A DNA stretch of 64,000 bases from Conchocele bisecta (GCA_029237695.1 CM055274.1:20883505-20947504); one strand, 5' to 3'; shown: positions 22,865 to 33,472, counted from the first letter of the stretch. Made by a program: numbers and translations. Notes: generated from the sequence alone by a model not told the origin.

Positions 22865-23400
22865 TCCACTGTAGCCCACTCAGTAGGCACAAGTTGTTCT
22901 TTATATGAAATAAATAAGTCTATAATTGTGTCTATAATTGTGTCACTATTCCACCAGTTCTAAAAATCACAAGTGCGCGCTATACAGCTTTAATCATTTA
23001 GTAATATTTAGTTTACTGATAGTGACTCGCGGTGGTATCAGGCTATTTTCATATGCAAATGAGGCATGATATATTTTAATTATTTATACTAATTAAATAC
23101 GTCACCTGAACACATAATACTTTCGACATATTATAAAATATGACCATTGCACATCAAAAAATAAATAGAGAATAAATAGTAATGTATGTTAACATTTTCA
23201 GGAAACACGGTTATCACCCCTGATATTAGTGTGGAAATTTACGTCTGATATAAAATGTACAATAATTCCAGTCAATTACGTTGGGTAATGGTTTATAGCG
23301 GGCACTCGTACTTTTCAGAACTGGTGGAATAGTGACACAATTATACAGTTACTTAATTCGTATAAAGAACAGTGTGTGCCCACTCAGTGGGCATGTACCT
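22865..23400. mobile_element. Pal-C MITE, left end altered
   Basis: TTAA at 22,861 and 23,401 flank an element with CCCACTCAGTAGGCAC at the left and GTGGGCATGTACCT at the right. The first ~12 bp of the left end have been replaced (TCCACTGTAG). Confidence 0.75.
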
Positions 23401-23415
23401 TTAATGTCGTATCCG

Positions 23416-23810
23416 GCAATACTTCCAGCACAAAAATATTTACACAATTCCCTAACATTTGATTGGACCGTAGCAAGTCTCTGTCCAAAATTTATATCCC
23501 AGTAAACTCCCACGCCGAACTACTTTCCGTAACCGTGAGGCGCAGTTAAAATAATTCTTAAGAAAACGGAAAATAAACACATTTTCTTGATGAATTTATT
23601 TCAAATGCTGGAATTATAGGGAATGAATGGCATTTTTGTGGAATTTATCGGGGATATGAACTTGGAAAAGTCGCGGGAATACTGGACTAGGCCTTAAAAA
23701 ATTACAATTTTTCGAAAATTGTAATTTTTTATCGCTTCGTCCAGTATTCCCGCGACTTTTCCAAGTTTATACCCCGATAAATTCCACCAAAAAGGCCATT
23801 AATTCCTATA
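23416..23810 (-). mobile_element. Pal-B element with a new hairpin at its tip
   Basis: Tail first (ACTTCCAGCACAAAAATATT), then the palindrome. The usual tip is replaced by a second, AT-rich palindrome near 23,692-23,745 (AAAAATTACAATTTTTCG then its inverse). Confidence 0.85.
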
Positions 23811-23876
23811 GTATTAGTGTCAACAATGCTGGGTGGTCGGATGGGCTGGGTGAATGTTTTACAATCTATGGTTTAA

Positions 23877-24960
23877 AGGTGCATGCCCACTCAGTAGGGA
23901 GACTTGATTACTGTCTGTTTCACGAAAGCTGCCCAAATTTTACGGCCATATAAACAATTCAAAAACAATATTGTTTTCGATAATATTAAATTAAAGGAAA
24001 ATTTAAGAATGAGCCTTCTTTTTATTTCGTGAAATTCGGTCAAATATTGATTTTATTACGAAAAATTGATTGTGGATTTGTGGGGAAAAAATGGTAAGGA
24101 AGTGTGGGAGGAGTTAAAAAACGAAAAAAATTGGAAATTGACTCCGAAACCTGACTAGATAGCTTGGAAATGATCTAACTAAGAAAACAAAAGTTAAATT
24201 TTAAAAATCGGTCCAGTATTTCTGAAATTCCCCATGTTAAATCCCCATAGACATCTTCACGGAGTGAAGATGTCTATGGGGATTTAACATGGGGAAATTT
24301 TGTTTTCGGAATAAAATCCATATTTGACCAAATTTCACGAAATAAAAAGAAGGCTCATTCTTAATTTTTCCTTTAATTTAATATTATCAAAAGAAATCTT
24401 GTTTTTGAATTGTTTATATAGCCGTAAAATTTGGGCAGCTTTCGTGAAACAGACTATAGGTGTATTTTTTAGAGTATTTCATAATTCTACGAAACTGAAT
24501 GTTAGCTCCGGTTGATTTTGACATCTTGGTAAATGGCGCATGCTATGCTGTCTCGCCGGTACGGTTTCGCATCAGAAATTAAGGTATTTTTCTGGCATTT
24601 GTAGCGAAAATTTGAGGTGGTTATGACCCCGCTTTGGAATCATTTTCAGGAATTGGTGTGGATGTCACAAGTGACAGAACAAGACATATATGCCTCATGT
24701 TTTCATGAAAATAATTCCAACAAATTGGCCAAAAAGTTCTGGCCAAAAATAGGTGGGTGGGGTAACTTTGTAAAAAAATAATTAAACACATCTGATGCGG
24801 TTACTGCATTTTTATTGTGGCGCGCGATTGTACTTCATTTAAGAGTAGTTTTCAATAGTTGTCGCAAGGCCTTAACTGATTGTGAGAGGCGGTGATTTTT
24901 ATAATTATACACTTATTTATTTCCTAAAGAACATGTTGTGTCTACTGAGTGGACATGTAC
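23877..24960. mobile_element. Pal-C element split by a nested Pal-D element
   Basis: TTAA (23,873-23,876) with AGGTGCATGCCCACTCAGTA begins the copy. It breaks off at about 23,900 and the right end (CTGAGTGGACATGTACCT, TTAA 24,961-24,964) appears 1 kb later. Between them lie a full Pal-D element and ~400 bp of unrecognised DNA. Confidence 0.65.
23911..24466. mobile_element. Pal-D fold-back element
   Basis: CTGTCTGTTTCACGAAAGCT at the left is inverted at the right as AGCTTTCGTGAAACAGACTA. The tip is GTCTATGGGG and its inverse around CTTCACGGAGTGAAG. The small frame across it is an artefact of the arm. Confidence 0.8.
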
Positions 24961-25170
24961 CTTTAATAATAAATTATATTATTTAAAAATTAAAATAATG
25001 ACACTAATATTCATACTGGGAACGTTTTTCTATATGATGTATAATTATACAGTATTATAATTTCACACACAAAACAATAATCACAACTCTGTATTTGAAA
25101 GATCTCGACTCGTGAATATATATACATTACTGTATTAGACGGGCCTCTGTACGACGCTTCTTTAAGGAGT

Positions 25171-25303
25171 TACCCCTACCCAGAGTAGAACTTTATGTAA
25201 CATACATATTCTTATAGGAAATTCATCGTAGAAATCGAATCTGCATGTTAAAATTGCGAAAACCGCGGCCGAATATTGTTTTTTTGCTAATTTCCATGGC
25301 AAC
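25171..25303 (+). repeat. left terminal inverted repeat
   Basis: Begins TACCCCTACCCAGAGTAGAA and includes AATTCATCGTAGAA, GTTAAAATTGCGAAAACC and GCGGCCGAATAT. It ends in TTTCCATGGCAAC. Each of these is found inverted at 32,157-32,289 with scattered mismatches and small gaps. Confidence 0.85.
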
Positions 25304-25453
25304 TGCGTTTTTCATCCGAAAATAACTTTCTTATTTAGCCTACGATTTTCAGCCTTTATACTTGCTTAAATATGATTTAGTCAATATATTTTACAAACAT
25401 GGTGTAAATGTTCATATTTACCTAAATATTCTATCATTCAAACGTATATTTTT

Positions 25454-25821
25454 GTTACCATGGTAACTAAGTCAGTCTCGCCGTATTTGAAAGTAGTATT
25501 TTCAACATTTATTTTCGTGCAGACAAATCTCCATCATACAAGTTGGTGTAATGAAGCTACTAGTATGTAAAAATCATCATAGAATACGAACCCATGTGTT
25601 GAATTTCAGTAAACCTTGGCGAAATACGTATTTTTGGATGTTGCCAAGGTAACCACATTTTATTGAAAAATTCAATACATGCATGCACGTATTTGTTTGT
25701 ATTATGACACTGGTATTATTAGGTTAATATCGATGAAATACTACGTACACATAAGAATATAATTTAATATTATACTAGTATATAAATGTTGTCCGTAAAA
25801 CGATCATGTAACCATAGCAAC
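25454..25821. promoter_or_regulatory. left subterminal X-box-like 14-mers
   Basis: GTTACCATGGTAAC at 25,454-25,467, GTTGCCAAGGTAAC at 25,640-25,653 and GTAACCATAGCAAC at 25,808-25,821, plus ATTTCCATGGCAAC inside the left TIR (25,290). All fit the imperfect-palindrome pattern bound by RFX factors (X-box). They could equally be transposase-binding subterminal repeats. Confidence 0.5.
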
Positions 25822-26068
25822 CACTCACATGGACCAATGCCCGTCGTGTCTCTGTGTGTGGGTGGGTGGGGTCCAAACTATGTCGAATAGTACATTGATA
25901 CATTGTTTATAGTTTTTGCCTCTTATTTCCGAGCAGTCTTTCACCCGTCCGTTCGTTTGTCCATCTACAAACTCTTAACATTTTGGATTTGAGATGTTCC
26001 GAACACAAATAGCACATAATCTGCGTACAAGTGATTGTTACCTCCCTTCGGGCTCTTTAAATGTCACT

Positions 26069-26226
26069 ATATTCAGCACCGCCGTGATTTTTTGCTCTTT
26101 GTATGTAACTTTAAGTAACACCGCTGTGATTTTCTACTCTTTAAATGAAACCTTTAATTAACACGGCGTGAATGCATGATTCGTATTTTCACTTTCATAT
26201 ATAAATCACGGCGGTGTTAATATAGT
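26069..26226. repeat. inverted repeat around CACCGCCGTGATTT
   Basis: ACTATATTCAGCACCGCCGT is answered by ACGGCGGTGTTAATATAGT about 110 bp later, just upstream of the transposon gene. Two further partial copies (ACACCGCTGTGATTT, ACACGGCGTGAA) lie between. It could be a small nested MITE or part of the element's 5' region. Confidence 0.55.
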
Positions 26227-26391
26227 GGTAACGGATGCTGATCGTCCACTGCTCAGTCTGCAAAGACACAGAGTAATATCGCCCCAATTATTACGACAAA
26301 TTACGGGTATATCAAACCGACGTGTTGTTGTACATAAGCATCGAACGAGAACCGAATTAAGTTTGGTGTGTACGCATCTTCCAAATCAATT

Positions 26392-27335
26392 ATGGATTTA
26401 GGTGAACCAGAGGCAAAACGCTTGAAACTGGATAGAAGCATATGCATAATATGTCTAAAGTCTATTCCAGAGGCGTCACACAAGGATATCGTGCAAAATC
26501 CAACAGTAACAGGTCTAGAGACATTGTTAGACATAGCAGAGGCTAAACATGATCGAGTAAATGACTTATTAAGGCCGCATCGCCAGGATATACTTTCACA
26601 TCAGGTAAACGTACGGTATCATAGGGTGTGTCGGGCTACATACACAAACAAATTTTACAGCAGTGACACAGCGCCTAAAAGTGATGATGTCTCGTCAAGC
26701 AGAAGCGAATCGCCGATGTCACCAGAGCTTCGAAGGTCGACCAGAGACAGCCAATCGGGTTTTAATATCAGAGAGAACTGTTTCATTTGTGGCAGTGCCA
26801 AGAAAATTGGTAACAGAAAAGAGCCATTATCTGGTGTAAGCACTGGGACAGGCGAATCAACAAGGCAGAAAACAGTGAAGCCGCCACGTTGAGAAATGAT
26901 CAAGTTGTCATTTCCCGCATGCAGGCATATGGTGACCTATTTGCATATGATGCGAAATATCACCGTTCATGTTATGGACATTACATCAGCAAACGCAATG
27001 TAAGTTTTATGGTACCTCATGAAGACAAGGTCGACGAGCCAGTTCTTTACGAAGAAGCATTTCAGATGCTTTTAAACGAAACCAAACAAACAATCTTCTC
27101 CGAGACAAAGTCAGTAGTCACATTATCTGATCTAAATATTAAATACATACAATTTCTGGGTAGAGCTGGAGTTCCAGATGAACTTGCCAATGTATATAAA
27201 TCATGGAAACTTAAACAACGGCTGGAGAAACAATTTGGTGAAGATATATCGTTCTTCCAGAGAAGGGACAATCGGATCTTGTATGTTCCAGTGCAGTATC
27301 AGTTGGTGCTGTACTTCACAAAGCTTCTAAATTGA
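26392..27335 (+). pseudogene. N-terminal region with two zinc-binding segments
   Basis: The first segment has CIICL, then YHRVCRATYTNKF about 65 residues later. The second has CFICGSAKK and, after a frame change near 26,880, YHRSCYGHYISKRNV. Each pairs a CxxC with a YHxxC, suggesting two zinc-coordinating modules, as expected for DNA binding. Downstream the frame is DELANVYKSWKLKQRLEKQF-like. Frame is lost again near 27,285, where the next part continues as HKASKLKSELDES in another frame. Confidence 0.65.
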
Positions 27336-29734
27336 AATCTGAACTTGACGAATCCAACGAATACAAGGAGTCGAAGTTAGACATACAAGGGGCGTATCTC
27401 ACAGACAGGCAGATATTATATGGGCCGCAGGTATCCTTCGGCGAGCCATTAAAGACATTCAGTCCACTACACAAGCGTACCGATTGCAGGATTTAAGCAT
27501 TGACGCTTGCAGCCAACTCGCTCGTGCGGGACCACTGTACGATTTTATCATCTGGCTAGTAAATGCGAAAGCATTCGATACAGCCACTGGCACGGGTGAT
27601 GAAGTTCACAGACGTGACAATATACAGGTGTTAGCAACATGCCACAAACGTAATTTCACAAAGCAAGCGCATACTAACACCAATTAACCTGGGGTTAGCT
27701 TTAACGGCATACCATGACTTTGGCAGTTCCAAGTTGGTGAGAACGCTGTATACATTGGGATACAGTGTTTCTTATGAAGAAGTTTTGCGATTCATAACAT
27801 CCGCAGCAAAACAACAGCTATCACAAGAAGGTGTACCTTTCGTCCCATTCGGTATACACACTACCAACACTGACGACAACATGGGAACAGTTCATGCAGC
27901 AATTGATAACTTTGACACAAATGAACACACCTTAGACGGCAAAGAAACAACCCATTCCATGGCCATGGTTGTATATCAGAGGTGTGACCAAGACAGACAG
28001 ATATCGGATGTTGAGATACCCCGGCTCTCGGAGAGAAGTATCGGCGCAGGTGATTATGGCACCGACATGTCAAGCGCAACATATTTTCAAAAGCCACCAA
28101 CACGTCCAGCTCCAAACACAGTTGCCAATGCTGCCAACTTTTACATTGATGGGGACAACGACCATATCCGTAAAGCTGTGGTTTCCGACCTGTCTTGGGC
28201 TCTTTGTAGATCATATATGGCTGGTCTTGATAATATCCCTGCATGGTCAGGATATAATTCGGTGACTACAAAGGCCTCTGTACCTATAACGACCGTCAGG
28301 TACTTACCTTTCATAGACGCACCGCCGTCAGACAACTCCACAATTTTCACAGCACTCAATCAGCTTGTCCGACTGGCAGCGGAACTTGGACAAAACCACA
28401 TCATAGTGACAGCTGATCTAGCCATCTATTCCAAAGCTAGAGAAATATTGTGGATAAAGCCAGCGTGTTTGGAAGGTAAGGTAACACTCAGACTAGGGGG
28501 TATGCATCATACAATGGCATTTCTCGCTTCCATTGGAAAGCTGTTTGGAGATGGAGGCCTTCTCAGCTTACTGACAGAGTCGGATGTTTATTCTGACGTT
28601 ACCGCCAGACAGATGCTAACAGGAGCACAACTGACAAGACGAGTAAGGGGCATGAAGGTCATCCTAGACGCAATGTGCCGATGCTTCTTTGATGCCTTTA
28701 TCGATTGGGTGACAACAGAGAAAGACAAAGAACCACAGCCCCAGATAGGACATCACATGGAGAAACTCCGTGATGCAATCAAGGAGAAGGATGTGGAGAC
28801 CGCAAAGGAGATTCGAGAAACCCTAGAGGCCGAATTTCAAGATACACTTGACCTCATAAGCGAGTTCCGAACACATGGAGAAGCGCAAAGTTCAACATTC
28901 AGGTACTGGATGAACTTCCTTGATGCTGCATTTGTTACTACGGCTTTTGAGAGCAGAAAGAGACGGCGATTTTGATCTCCACATGTTATCAGTAACGGAG
29001 AGTGTTTCACTGGTTTTTGGGCGGCAGGACGAACAAACTACGCACGGTTCACGCCCGTGTATATCGCCGATATGCTCGCTCTAAAGACCACCAACCCACA
29101 AGCATATGAACATCTTGAGAACGGTGGCTTTGTTGTCAGACGGCGATCCGGGCACGCCTTCAATGCAGTTCCAACTGATCAGGCACTTGAACAAACAATA
29201 AATAAAGAAGCAAAAGGATCAGGGGGAATCATTGGATTTACTCGTAGAAAGGGAGCATTGACTCGGTGGCTGGTAACTCGTCACATTCTAGGTAAATTTT
29301 GTGGACAGTTCAGAGAGACTGTATCCAAGAACCAAGGTGCTAGTCAACACGAGGAATTGGGCAAAAGCCGAAAGTAAAGGGATGAAGCAGATGTTGATAA
29401 GGTAGTTGATCTAGTCACTACACAGTACCAAAATCCGTTCGACTTAAACACGGTATCAGAACGTCTGGTAAACATTGCCACAGGGCAAGTTGCGTCTGCG
29501 GACATAGAAAAGTCGATGAATGAATTCCGAGTTGCTAGTCAAGAGGCAGTTGATAAATTCGTATCGGAAAGAATCTCGAAGGAACGTACTGTGAAATTCT
29601 GGGAACCAATCCCTCGCAGTAAGGTTAAGACCTTCTCGAATATGCGCAAAACCATTTGCTACAAGCAAAACATCGAAACTGATGCTAGACTCGGAAGTTC
29701 TGTTCAGACGACTGCTGGCAGTAGCGAATCATAG
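27286..29734 (+). pseudogene. conserved core of the transposon protein
   Basis: Segments in order: YRLQDLSIDACSQLARAGPL; PINLGLALTAYHDFGSSKLV; LGYSVSYEEVLRF; IDNFDTNEHTLDGKETTHSM; VTADLAIYSKAREILW; LRLGGMHHTMAFLASIGKLF; then TNYARFTPVYIADMLAL. The longest uninterrupted frame is 27,734-28,975. The DLAIYSKA and LRLGGMHH blocks, with acidic and His residues inside a mixed alpha/beta-looking stretch, could belong to an RNase H-like catalytic fold. This is a guess from spacing only. The last third aligns with the minus-strand fragment at 13.9-14.3 kb. Confidence 0.6.
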
Positions 29735-30694
29735 AGACATTGAAATGAATGATGTCTTGAAACATGAATTGGCTTCGGTTCCACCTGCCCTATTTCACGA
29801 CGACGGCACCATGCGCAAAACAAACAAGGCAGAGTTGACGAAGAAACTTGAATCTTTCGTTGAGGAGATCAACGAGTTTCCAGTTCAGCAAGCCGATACT
29901 GACAGCAACACGGCATATATCATCGATGCGATGGCACTGCTTGCAGGTCGCTGAACGAAGGACACTTCAAAACATTTGACCAACTAGGCGCAGTCGTTTT
30001 GAAACATATCATGTCACATTTTACCCGGGACAAGTCGATTACATCGGTCACTGTCGTCTTTGACCGGTATGATAAAGCCAGTTCTCTCAAAGAAGCTGAA
30101 CGTCAGCGTCGCACGGCCAACAGCGATGTACCTGCCTATATGGTGAGTGGCGGTCGCACAGTTCCAAATTACCGCCGTTTTCTGAGTAACTCTGAAAACA
30201 AAGCATCGTTGGCAGCCTTTGTGTGTGAGTACGTAGCTGTGAATGCACCAGGCCATCTGAAACAGCAGCTATCCATTGTACTTGCCGGTGGTTTTCGGAA
30301 CGGACGAGAAGTACAGTCTGTGACGAAGGAAGGTACGGAATGCTTATCAAACTTGTTTTCGAGTCAGGAAGAGGCAGATACCCGAATGGTGCTGCAAGCC
30401 ACACATATGGCTCAAACGCATGGCCGTATTCTGATCCGTACTGACGATACAGATGTGCTCGTCATCCTTCTGTATTACTACTATACACGTTTCGCGGACA
30501 CAGAAATATATATGCATACAGGGCATAGAACGATGCATGCTTTCAGAAACAGGTTTGTTCCAATCCACTCGATTGCCCAACAGATAGGCCAAACCGTAAG
30601 CTCCTGCTTACCTGCCATGCATGCCTTGACTGATGCGACACAAACAGCTCAATATACAAAGTTGGGAAACGAACCTCGTTCAACAAACTGGTGA
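29682..30694 (+). pseudogene. PIN/FEN-like acidic nuclease region
   Basis: Acidic blocks appear in the order and spacing of PIN/FEN-type nucleases: IIDAMALLAG, then VVFDRYDKAS with KEAERQRRT, then EEADTRMVLQATHMAQ, then RTDDTDVLVILLYYY. A frame change near 29,950 separates the first block from the rest. The usual late HALTGCDT-type block of such proteins appears here as HALTDATQT, near another frame change at about 30,655, so that site is probably damaged. The nuclease role is inferred from this motif pattern. Confidence 0.55.
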
Positions 30695-31253
30695 AAAGTG
30701 CCGACAAGCTACGGGAATTGTCCAAGGTGGGCTTATCAGAATCTATAGATGAATGTTTACCAGTCGCGCGAAGGTATACTATGATGCTGTTTGGCGGCTT
30801 CAACAACAATAAGACAAGTGGAAAACCGTATGACAGTATGGATGAAATCCGATTGGCGATCGCTACATCCACGGACAAATCAGCAACGCAACTTCCACCG
30901 ACAGAAGATGCATTCAAGCACCATGTAATGCGTGCACGAGTTCAGACAATAGTCTGGTGCCAAAGCCATATTCCAGATCCTGAGGTTCCTGATCCAGTCG
31001 GAAATGGATGGAAGAAAGATGAAAATGGAATCCTGGTGCCAGTTTACTTCGCAAATCCACCAGCGCCAGTATTCTTGAGGGACCTGACACATTTGTATTG
31101 TAAGGATGGCAACTGTAATAGCAGCAAGTGTCAGTGCCATTCCGTGGGCCTTCAATGCATTGACATCTGTCGGTGCCAACATGAGTGCACAAACAGAACG
31201 ACTGCTGTTACAATAGGTGATTCGGATTCGGATGATGAAAGTGAGCCCACTTG
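30691..31253 (+). pseudogene. C-terminal CXC (Tesmin/TSO1-like) tail
   Basis: After VQTIVWCQSHIPDPE and GNGWKKDENG comes the cysteine cluster at about 31,096-31,200: CKDGNCNSSKCQCHSVGLQC and CRCQHEC. This spacing is a Tesmin/TSO1-like CXC module, known in other proteins to bind DNA through zinc. The protein ends in a run of Asp, Ser and Glu, with TGA at 31,251-31,253. This last segment is intact. Confidence 0.75.
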
Positions 31254-32156
31254 AAGGTGGATAGATCTTGCAAACGAAACACGAAATAATGTAGTTTGTA
31301 TCGTGTACTGATTTCTGCTGTTGAGATCGTCGTCCTGTTCCATTGTATAGTTATTTATCGGTTATGTACACACCATCTGTTTATGATTTTGTGAATATTT
31401 GATCTTCTCAGCATTTGTTTGTTAAATTTGGCGGCCATCTTGAAAAAGTAAAACATATCCAAAGGTAGTCGAACATGTATGCACATACAGTGTATAGTCC
31501 CATGCGTTCGTATGATCGTGTGTATAATATCCCGTTCGTTGCATCGGTCAAATACACAACATTTGTTCTCGATTCTATGATTATTTTATCTGCTCAGCAA
31601 TAGTTCGTTAGATTTGGCGGCCATCTTGAAAATGTTAAAATTGTCGACAGACAGTCGAACATGTATGTGTACATATTTTTCTTTGTACGAGGGTTCTCTA
31701 TATAATATGACATTCGGGCAACGATTATAATTATACACGGCAATTACATTTTTTTCTAATTATATGAATTTTGCACTGCTCAGCATTCGCGTATAGTTTA
31801 GATAATTAGACCAACCAAACTACGTATAATGTGATTATTATTGCATTTGAAAGTATAGAAGTGTTAGTTTTCGTCAGTATTATGTGTGTCGAAATGTATA
31901 ACATTACAACTGACGTTAATTGTTCATAAATACCAAGGTACAGCCCGTTGCAAACGCTAATCTTCTTCCCGATTGGCTAGAAACCCACGTTTCCATGGTT
32001 ACCGTCTACGAACATGCATTTTAATATTAGTGTTTGATTCCAAAATATGTGTGCGTGTAAAATGAAGACAGTTTACCAAATATACAACTTTATATGTTGT
32101 TTTGCAACACGTAGATGTTTAAATATATATTTTGAATTTTCTGGAAAAAAATATTG
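31254..32156 (+). other. 3' flank of the transposon gene, subterminal repeats
   Basis: TTGGCGGCCATCTTGAAAA occurs at about 31,429 and 31,613, each followed by a similar 60-70-bp stretch with CGAACATGTATG, so two diverged tandem units of about 185 bp are present. GTTTCCATGGTTAC lies at 31,989. No coding frame. Confidence 0.6.
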
Positions 32157-32289
32157 GTTACCATAGAAACCAGCGAAAAAAACATATTCGGCCGCGGTTT
32201 TCGCAATTTTAACACGCAGATTCGAATTCTACGATGAATTTCCTGTAAGAATAGATATATTTCATAAAGTTCTACTCTGGGTAGGGGTA
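32157..32289 (-). repeat. right terminal inverted repeat
   Basis: Begins with GTTACCATAGAAAC (157-170) and ends CTACTCTGGGTAGGGGTA. Inverted, it matches the left end over its whole length, including the GCGGCCGAATAT block. Confidence 0.85.
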
Positions 32290-32337
32290 GGTCGAAATTT
32301 TCAGCCGAGCGCCAAAGGAGTACATGTATATATATCA

Positions 32338-32419
32338 GGGCCCGGTTGCTCAAAACTTCTGTTAGCTGAACGGACTGTTAAATATTTACTGTTAACATAG
32401 GTTTTGAGCAACCGGGCCC
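32338..32419. mobile_element. 82-bp MITE, GGGCCCGGTTGCTCAAAAC ends
   Basis: GGGCCCGGTTGCTCAAAAC is inverted at the other end as GTTTTGAGCAACCGGGCCC. The centre is TTAAATATTTACTGTTAA. Confidence 0.8.
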
Positions 32420-32589
32420 AGATAGTTTGCACTTATGGTAAGGGAGATTATCCAAGTTTCTTAACTGCATTGTAACCTATGATTTATCTCCCACAATTCA
32501 ATAATAGTGTGTATTTCACAATCAATGACAACCGCGTGAATTGTGTAGTCTACACACGATTGAAATTATCGAGGGACGCATAACGTGTA

Positions 32590-32677
32590 GCCCTGGTGGC
32601 GCAATCGGTTAGCGCGCCGTACTTATAGACAGTACTATGATATGCGGAGGCTGTGAGTTCGAGCCTCACCCGGGGCA
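32590..32677 (+). tRNA. tRNA-Ile(UAU), with 14-nt intron
   Basis: It inserts isoleucine at AUA codons. The acceptor stem GCCCTGG pairs with CCGGGGC (670-676, one G-U), discriminator A677. The D arm includes GGCGCAATCGGTTAGCGC. The T arm is GTGAG-TTCGAGC-CTCAC. The anticodon stem CCGTA (617-621) pairs with TGCGG (643-647). The spliced loop is CUUAUAA with anticodon UAU at 624-626. The intron (628-641) lies right after the base 3' of the anticodon, the normal eukaryotic place, and tRNA-Ile(UAU) is one of the few animal tRNAs that keep an intron. Box A and box B sequences are intact. There is no T-run immediately after the 3' end, only CTTTTA about 6 bp on. All pairs are intact, so I judge it functional. 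Confidence 0.93.
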
Positions 32678-32827
32678 CTAATCTTTTACCCGATCTTTTT
32701 CAAACATTATATATTTTATATATACAATGTGAATCGTGAGGTGTCGGTATACTATTGTTTTACATTTGTTCGTCTTCTCGTCACACGTTTTGTACATGTA
32801 TGATCTCGAAATGGAATACGTAAGTTT

Positions 32828-32908
32828 GTCGTCTGCTGTTTATTTTTGTATTTCCTTTTTCCTCAGCAAATACATGGTCTACTAGCACTTTAGAATCATT
32901 TCCATGTC
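32828..32908 (+). mobile_element. Pal-F half element
   Basis: TTGTCGTCTGCTG and GCACTTTAGAATCATTTCC match one arm of Pal-F. The other arm is missing, and a Pal-H element follows directly. Confidence 0.6.
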
Positions 32909-33243
32909 CAAGGTGCATGATCACGTGGTTACAACAACAACAACGTCGCCCACTCCAAAGTAAGTATTATTTGATATTTTCCTTAATATGCAACGGATTT
33001 TGATCAAATATGGCGCAGCAAACGCGTCTTCATGAGCTGAATTTGGTGGTCTAGGGAGTTTGGCACGGAAATCGATTATTCGCAAAAACGACAGCAGTTT
33101 GGGCGAATATACAGAGACCACAAAATGCAGCTTAACAAGACGCGTTTGATGCGCCATATGTCATCAAAATCCGTTACGTAATAAGGACACTTTGAATTGG
33201 TACGTGTTGTTGTTGTTAGTACAGCGTGATCTTACACCTTGAT
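32909..33243. mobile_element. Pal-H fold-back element
   Basis: AAGGTGCATGATCACGTGGT and a run of ACA triplets at the left return inverted at the right (GTTGTTGTTG, GTGATCTTACACCTT). The arms include GCAGCAAACGCGTCTTCATG and the tip is a palindrome around ATCGATTATTCGC. Confidence 0.7.
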
Positions 33244-33349
33244 GTCCCACTCCCACGGCTCCACGTTTTGCACGAAACCGAATTATAGAACTGTGTTCCA
33301 ATACCCATCAATGATTCGGTCGAGGACTCAGAAAATTGCTCATTCAACA

Positions 33350-33418
33350 ATTACCCCACCCACTTACTTCGATACATAATGATATCATATATGTATCGAA
33401 ATGGGTGGGTGGGGTAAC
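33350..33418. repeat. palindrome, GTTACCCCACCCAC-type arms
   Basis: ATTACCCCACCCACTTACTT with CGATACAT returns inverted as ATGTATCG and GGGTGGGTGGGGTAAC. The similarity extends outward loosely (GACTCAGAAAA / TTTTCTGAGTTT). Confidence 0.7.
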
Positions 33419-33472
33419 ATTTTGAATGGGCTCTTTTCTGAGTTTTGTGTTCGAATCTTTTAACCTGTGTGA

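Larger units (their letters stand above)
26368..31253 (+). pseudogene. transposon gene, CXC/PIN-type protein, multiply frameshifted
   Basis: One intronless gene of roughly 1,600 codons spread over all three plus-strand frames. The likely start is the ATG at 26,392 (MDLGEPEAKRLKLD), which puts the first CxxC about 15 residues in; 26,368 is an in-frame alternative. Frame changes occur near 26,880, 27,285, 27,415, 27,680, 28,940, 29,000, 29,700, 29,950 and 30,655, and a TAA interrupts at 29,375. No GT/AG introns explain them, because similarity resumes with almost no gap after each shift. The protein cannot be made intact, so mobilisation would need another copy. Domains are listed in the next entries. 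Function as the transposase is inferred from position between TIRs, not shown. Confidence 0.75.
25171..32289 (+). mobile_element. 7.1-kb DNA transposon with ~130-bp TIRs and a CXC/PIN-type gene
   Basis: The two ends are inverted copies of each other for about 130 bp. Between them is a single plus-strand gene, decayed but with recognisable order: zinc-binding N-terminus, conserved core, PIN/FEN-like acidic region, CXC tail. Subterminal regions on both sides hold repeats of a 14-bp near-palindrome of the GTTACCATGGTAAC type. The flanks just outside TACCCCTACCC (AAGGAGT left, GGTCGAA right) show no target duplication. Either it is lost, or the true ends lie slightly further out. I cannot assign a named DNA-transposon superfamily. 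The protein type is common in bivalve and other invertebrate genomes as uncharacterised CXC-domain protein; linking it to TIRs is the new part. Confidence 0.75.

Noticed and set aside
26368..31253. Multi-exon host gene explanation for the frame changes
   Set aside because: Coding similarity resumes within a few bases of each shift, leaving no room for introns. Nonsense and frameshift decay fits better.
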